64,000 nucleotides of DNA. It comes from JACJWR01 sp963842975. GTDB lineage: Bacteria > Actinomycetota > Actinomycetes > S36-B12 > UBA10799. The position numbers and the translations under genes are program-made. Under the pieces are notes generated by a model that made no database searches, was not told the DNA's origin, and saw nothing but the letters and a program-made list of their open reading frames with translations. Shown in pieces: positions 61,886 to 64,000 of this stretch. Each line of letters opens with the position of its first letter. Within the stretch, counting starts at the first letter, position 1. Location of the stretch: NCBI GenBank assembly GCA_963842975.1, contig CAWJIH010000004.1, positions 186,001 through 250,000 on the forward strand, written 5' to 3'.

Positions 61886-62395
61886 TCAGGGCGCTGGCTC
61901 GGTAGCGCTACCAACGGGTAGATCCGGGCGTGCCGAGATGGGGCCGCCGGTGGGAGGGGCCGTGGGAGTTGGTTCAGGGGGGACCGTGGGAGTGCCTGTG
62001 GGGAAGGGAGTTGGCGTCAGGGTTGGCGTCACGCTGGGGCTGGGGCTGGGGCTCTCGCTTGGACTTGGTGATTCGCTGCCGGTTGGCGAAGGGCTGGCGG
62101 ATTCCGACTCACTCGGGCTGGCCGAGGGGCTCTCCGAGGTGGTGGCGCTGGGGTCTGGGATTTCGGTCGGAACGATTGGGGTGCCCGAATCGGTGTTGAT
62201 CATGGTGGGAAACTGCTGTGGTTCGGGTACCTCGCCTTCCGGACCGTTCAGCGAGATGATGGTGCCGATCGCCAGGCCCGCAACCGCCAGCACAGCGATC
62301 AGCCCGACTACCCGGCCGGCCACCGACGATTGCGGTGGCCGCCCGGGTTCGGTCAGGGCGTCGCCGTCCAACGGGGGGTTCGGCTCCGTCGGCAT
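61886..62395 (-). CDS. Membrane-anchored protein with Ser/Pro/Thr-rich extracellular region
   Basis: 169 residues. One membrane helix at about 29-49 (VVGLIAVLAVAGLAIGTIIS) follows a short cytoplasmic N-terminus. The last 100 residues are Ser/Pro/Thr repeats (SESPSASPSESESASPSP), a cell-wall-spanning stalk that is often glycosylated. It has no globular domain. Function unknown. Confidence 0.75.
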   Translation of the reverse strand: MPTEPNPPLDGDALTEPGRPPQSSVAGRVVGLIAVLAVAGLAIGTIISLNGPEGEVPEPQQFPTMINTDSGTPIVPTEIPDPSATTSESPSASPSESESASPSPTGSESPSPSESPSPSPSVTPTLTPTPFPTGTPTVPPEPTPTAPPTGGPISARPDLPVGSATEPAP

Positions 62396-62456
62396 AGCGT
62401 CAGGCTAGGGCGGCGGGCCGGTTCCGGGGGCGACTTCTGCGGATTCCGTGGCGGCG

Positions 62457-63578
62457 CTAGAGACGCTCGACCACGTAATCGATGCAATCAGTCAACGCTT
62501 CCACATCGTCGGGATCGATCGCGGGGAACATGGCGATGCGCAGTTGGTTGCGGCCGAGTTTGCGGTACGGCTCGGTGTCGACGATGCCGTTGGCCCGCAG
62601 CACCTTGGCCACCGCAGCTGCATCTACCGAGTCGTCGAAGTCGATGGTGCCGATCACGTTGCTGCGCTTGGCTTCGTCGGCCACATACGGGCTCGTGTAG
62701 CTGGTGCGTTCGGCCCAGCCGTATAGCCGGGAAGCAGAGTCCGCAGTCCGCGCAGTGGTCCAGGCCATGCCCCCCTGGGCGTTGAACCAGTCGATCTGCT
62801 CGGCCATCAGGTAGATGGTGGCCAACGCGGGAGTGTTGTACGTCTGCTCCAGGCGAGAGTTGGACACCGCGGTGGCGAGGTTGAGGAACTCTGGGGTCCA
62901 GCGTCCGGATGCGGTGATCTGCTCCACCCGCTCCAAGGCTGCCGGGCTCATGAGGGCGAACCAGATGCCGCCGTCGGAGCCGAAGCACTTCTGCGGGGCG
63001 AAGTAGTAGGTGTCGACGGTGGCGACGTCGATCGGCAGACCGCCGGCGGCGGAAGTCGCGTCCACGAGCAGTAGGGCATCGTCATCGGCCCCGGCAGGCT
63101 TGCGTGGAGTGATGGCGACACCAGTGGAGGTCTCGTTGTGCGGGGTGCCGTAGGCGTCAATGCCCGCCTCCGGGGCGAAGTCCGGTGCGTCACCAGGGTC
63201 GGAGGTGATGATCGTCGGATCGCCGAGGTGTGGCGCGATTTTCGCGGCCTTGGCGAACTTGGAACCGAACTCGCCGAAGGACAGGAACTGCGCGCGGTCG
63301 CGGATCAAGCCGAAGGTCGCGATGTCCCAAAAGGCGGTCGAGCCACCGTTGCCCAGGATCACTTCGTAGCCCTCGGGCAGTTCGAAAAGCGTGGCAAGGC
63401 CGTCGCGAACTCGTTTGACTTGGTCCTTCACACCCGGCTTGCGGTGCGACGTGCCGAGATAGGTGCTGGCGACGCCAGCGAGGGCGTCCACCTGTGCGGG
63501 ACGGACCTTGGAAGGTCCAGCGCCGAATCGGCCGTCGGCGGGCTTGCGGTCAGCGGGAATGGTGAGTGCGTCAGTCAC
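62457..63578 (-). CDS. serC: Phosphoserine aminotransferase
   Basis: 373 residues from GTG 63578. The actinobacterial SerC type: RFGAGPSKVRPAQVDALAG start, LGTSHRKPGVKDQVKRVRDG, and the PLP Lys in YFAPQKCFGSDGG. It converts 3-phosphohydroxypyruvate to phosphoserine in serine and PLP synthesis. The C-terminus RKLGRNQLRIAMFPAIDPDD is typical. Next to citrate synthase, as in related genomes. Confidence 0.95.
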   Translation of the reverse strand: MTDALTIPADRKPADGRFGAGPSKVRPAQVDALAGVASTYLGTSHRKPGVKDQVKRVRDGLATLFELPEGYEVILGNGGSTAFWDIATFGLIRDRAQFLSFGEFGSKFAKAAKIAPHLGDPTIITSDPGDAPDFAPEAGIDAYGTPHNETSTGVAITPRKPAGADDDALLLVDATSAAGGLPIDVATVDTYYFAPQKCFGSDGGIWFALMSPAALERVEQITASGRWTPEFLNLATAVSNSRLEQTYNTPALATIYLMAEQIDWFNAQGGMAWTTARTADSASRLYGWAERTSYTSPYVADEAKRSNVIGTIDFDDSVDAAAVAKVLRANGIVDTEPYRKLGRNQLRIAMFPAIDPDDVEALTDCIDYVVERL

Positions 63579-63587
63579 CCATTCAGG

Positions 63588-64000
63588 CTAGTCACCGAAC
63601 TCTGCGGGAAGGTAGCCGGAGGGGGCAATCTTCAGCGGATCCCAACCCACGACGTCTTCCGGCGGGCGTGGTCCCGGGCCGATGTACCTGGCACTCGGAC
63701 GGATCAACCGACCAGTGCGCTTCTGTTCCAACACGTGTGCGCTCCAGCCAGCTAGCCGGGCGCAGGTGAACATGGAGGTGAACATGTGGGGCGGAACCTC
63801 GGCGTAGTCCAACACGATTGCGGCCCAGAACTCGACATTGGTCTCCAGCACCCGGTCCGGCCGGCGTTCCCGCAACTGCGCGAGGGCCGCCTGCTCCAGG
63901 GCTACGGCAACTTCGTAGCGCGGCGCGTCGAGTTCCTTCGCGGTGCGCCGGAGCACCTTGGCGCGCGGGTCCTGCGCCCGGTACACCCGGTGGCCGAAGC
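63588..64000 (-). CDS. citA: Citrate synthase, C-terminal part, runs off the window
   Basis: The last 136 residues of a citrate synthase; the gene continues beyond 64000. FGHRVYRAQDPRAKVLR at the edge includes the active-site His of FGHRVY. Then ETNVEFWAAIVLDYAEVP, FTSMFTCARLAGWSAHVLEQ and RLIRPSARYIGPGPRP, the CoA-binding and catalytic end. It condenses acetyl-CoA and oxaloacetate. Name citA is from the second citrate synthase next to serC in mycobacteria. Confidence 0.93.
   Translation of the reverse strand, partial: FGHRVYRAQDPRAKVLRRTAKELDAPRYEVAVALEQAALAQLRERRPDRVLETNVEFWAAIVLDYAEVPPHMFTSMFTCARLAGWSAHVLEQKRTGRLIRPSARYIGPGPRPPEDVVGWDPLKIAPSGYLPAEFGD

Overview
The window is high-GC DNA from an actinomycete (Actinomycetota). 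The evidence is a set of actinobacterial hallmark genes in familiar order: DUF3263, glucosyl-3-phosphoglycerate synthase, a CIRCE-controlled stand-alone groEL, a cold-shock gene, the bacterial XPB helicase with its partner, then DUF2771, DUF3027, DUF2530, serC and citrate synthase. I cannot place it below phylum. Reading frames are broken unusually often by single-base changes, mostly +1, including in genes expected to be functional. Either the assembly carries indel errors or many genes are decaying; this affects how every broken gene below should be read.

Layout. 1-2.1 kb: the tail of an Old Yellow Enzyme reductase and a GAF/histidine kinase/receiver hybrid. 2.2-10.9 kb: a type II Wadjet (condensin-like anti-plasmid) operon on the minus strand, jetA-jetB-jetC-jetD, with a fifth translationally coupled gene for a membrane-tethered protein resembling Xre/MbcA/ParS antitoxins. 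jetA and jetD each need a one-base correction. A divergent Abi-like gene with an R-x4-H HEPN-type motif lies next door. 11-24 kb: accessory DNA with two paralogous coiled-coil lipoproteins (one with an iron-box-like site), a ruined GH16 glycosidase, a membrane-anchored Lon-type serine protease, an agmatinase with an apparent internal deletion, a histidine-phosphatase lipoprotein, IS remnants and toxin-antitoxin modules, whole and broken.

24.6-34.4 kb: DUF1254 protein, VapBC, then a tandem array of integrated elements downstream of a tRNA-Thr gene (34281-34353, minus). Copies of the tRNA 3' part recur near 27.6, 30.6, 32.0 and 34.25 kb. The first two inter-repeat segments share both termini, as expected of related elements inserted serially at one tRNA. 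Cargo includes an excisionase-like micro-ORF, a VanZ-RDD gene, toxin-antitoxin genes, a truncated integrase and a 5'(3')-deoxyribonucleotidase.

34.4-44.7 kb: a carbohydrate locus: a solute-binding-like lipoprotein with a Pro-rich insert, then malE-malF-malG-GH13-msmK (msmK frameshifted) and a DUF4032 gene. Together these would import maltooligosaccharide-like substrates and hydrolyse them inside the cell.

44.6-64 kb: conserved chromosome: DMT exporter, K+ channel, DUF3263, gpgS, thrC behind a SAM-I riboswitch, cspA with terminator, groEL behind two CIRCE elements, YceI and cold-shock proteins, LarE, helicase pair, a multi-pass membrane protein, DUF2771/DUF3027/DUF2530 with a possible 28-residue membrane peptide, XRE regulator, serC and the C-terminal part of citrate synthase running off the window.
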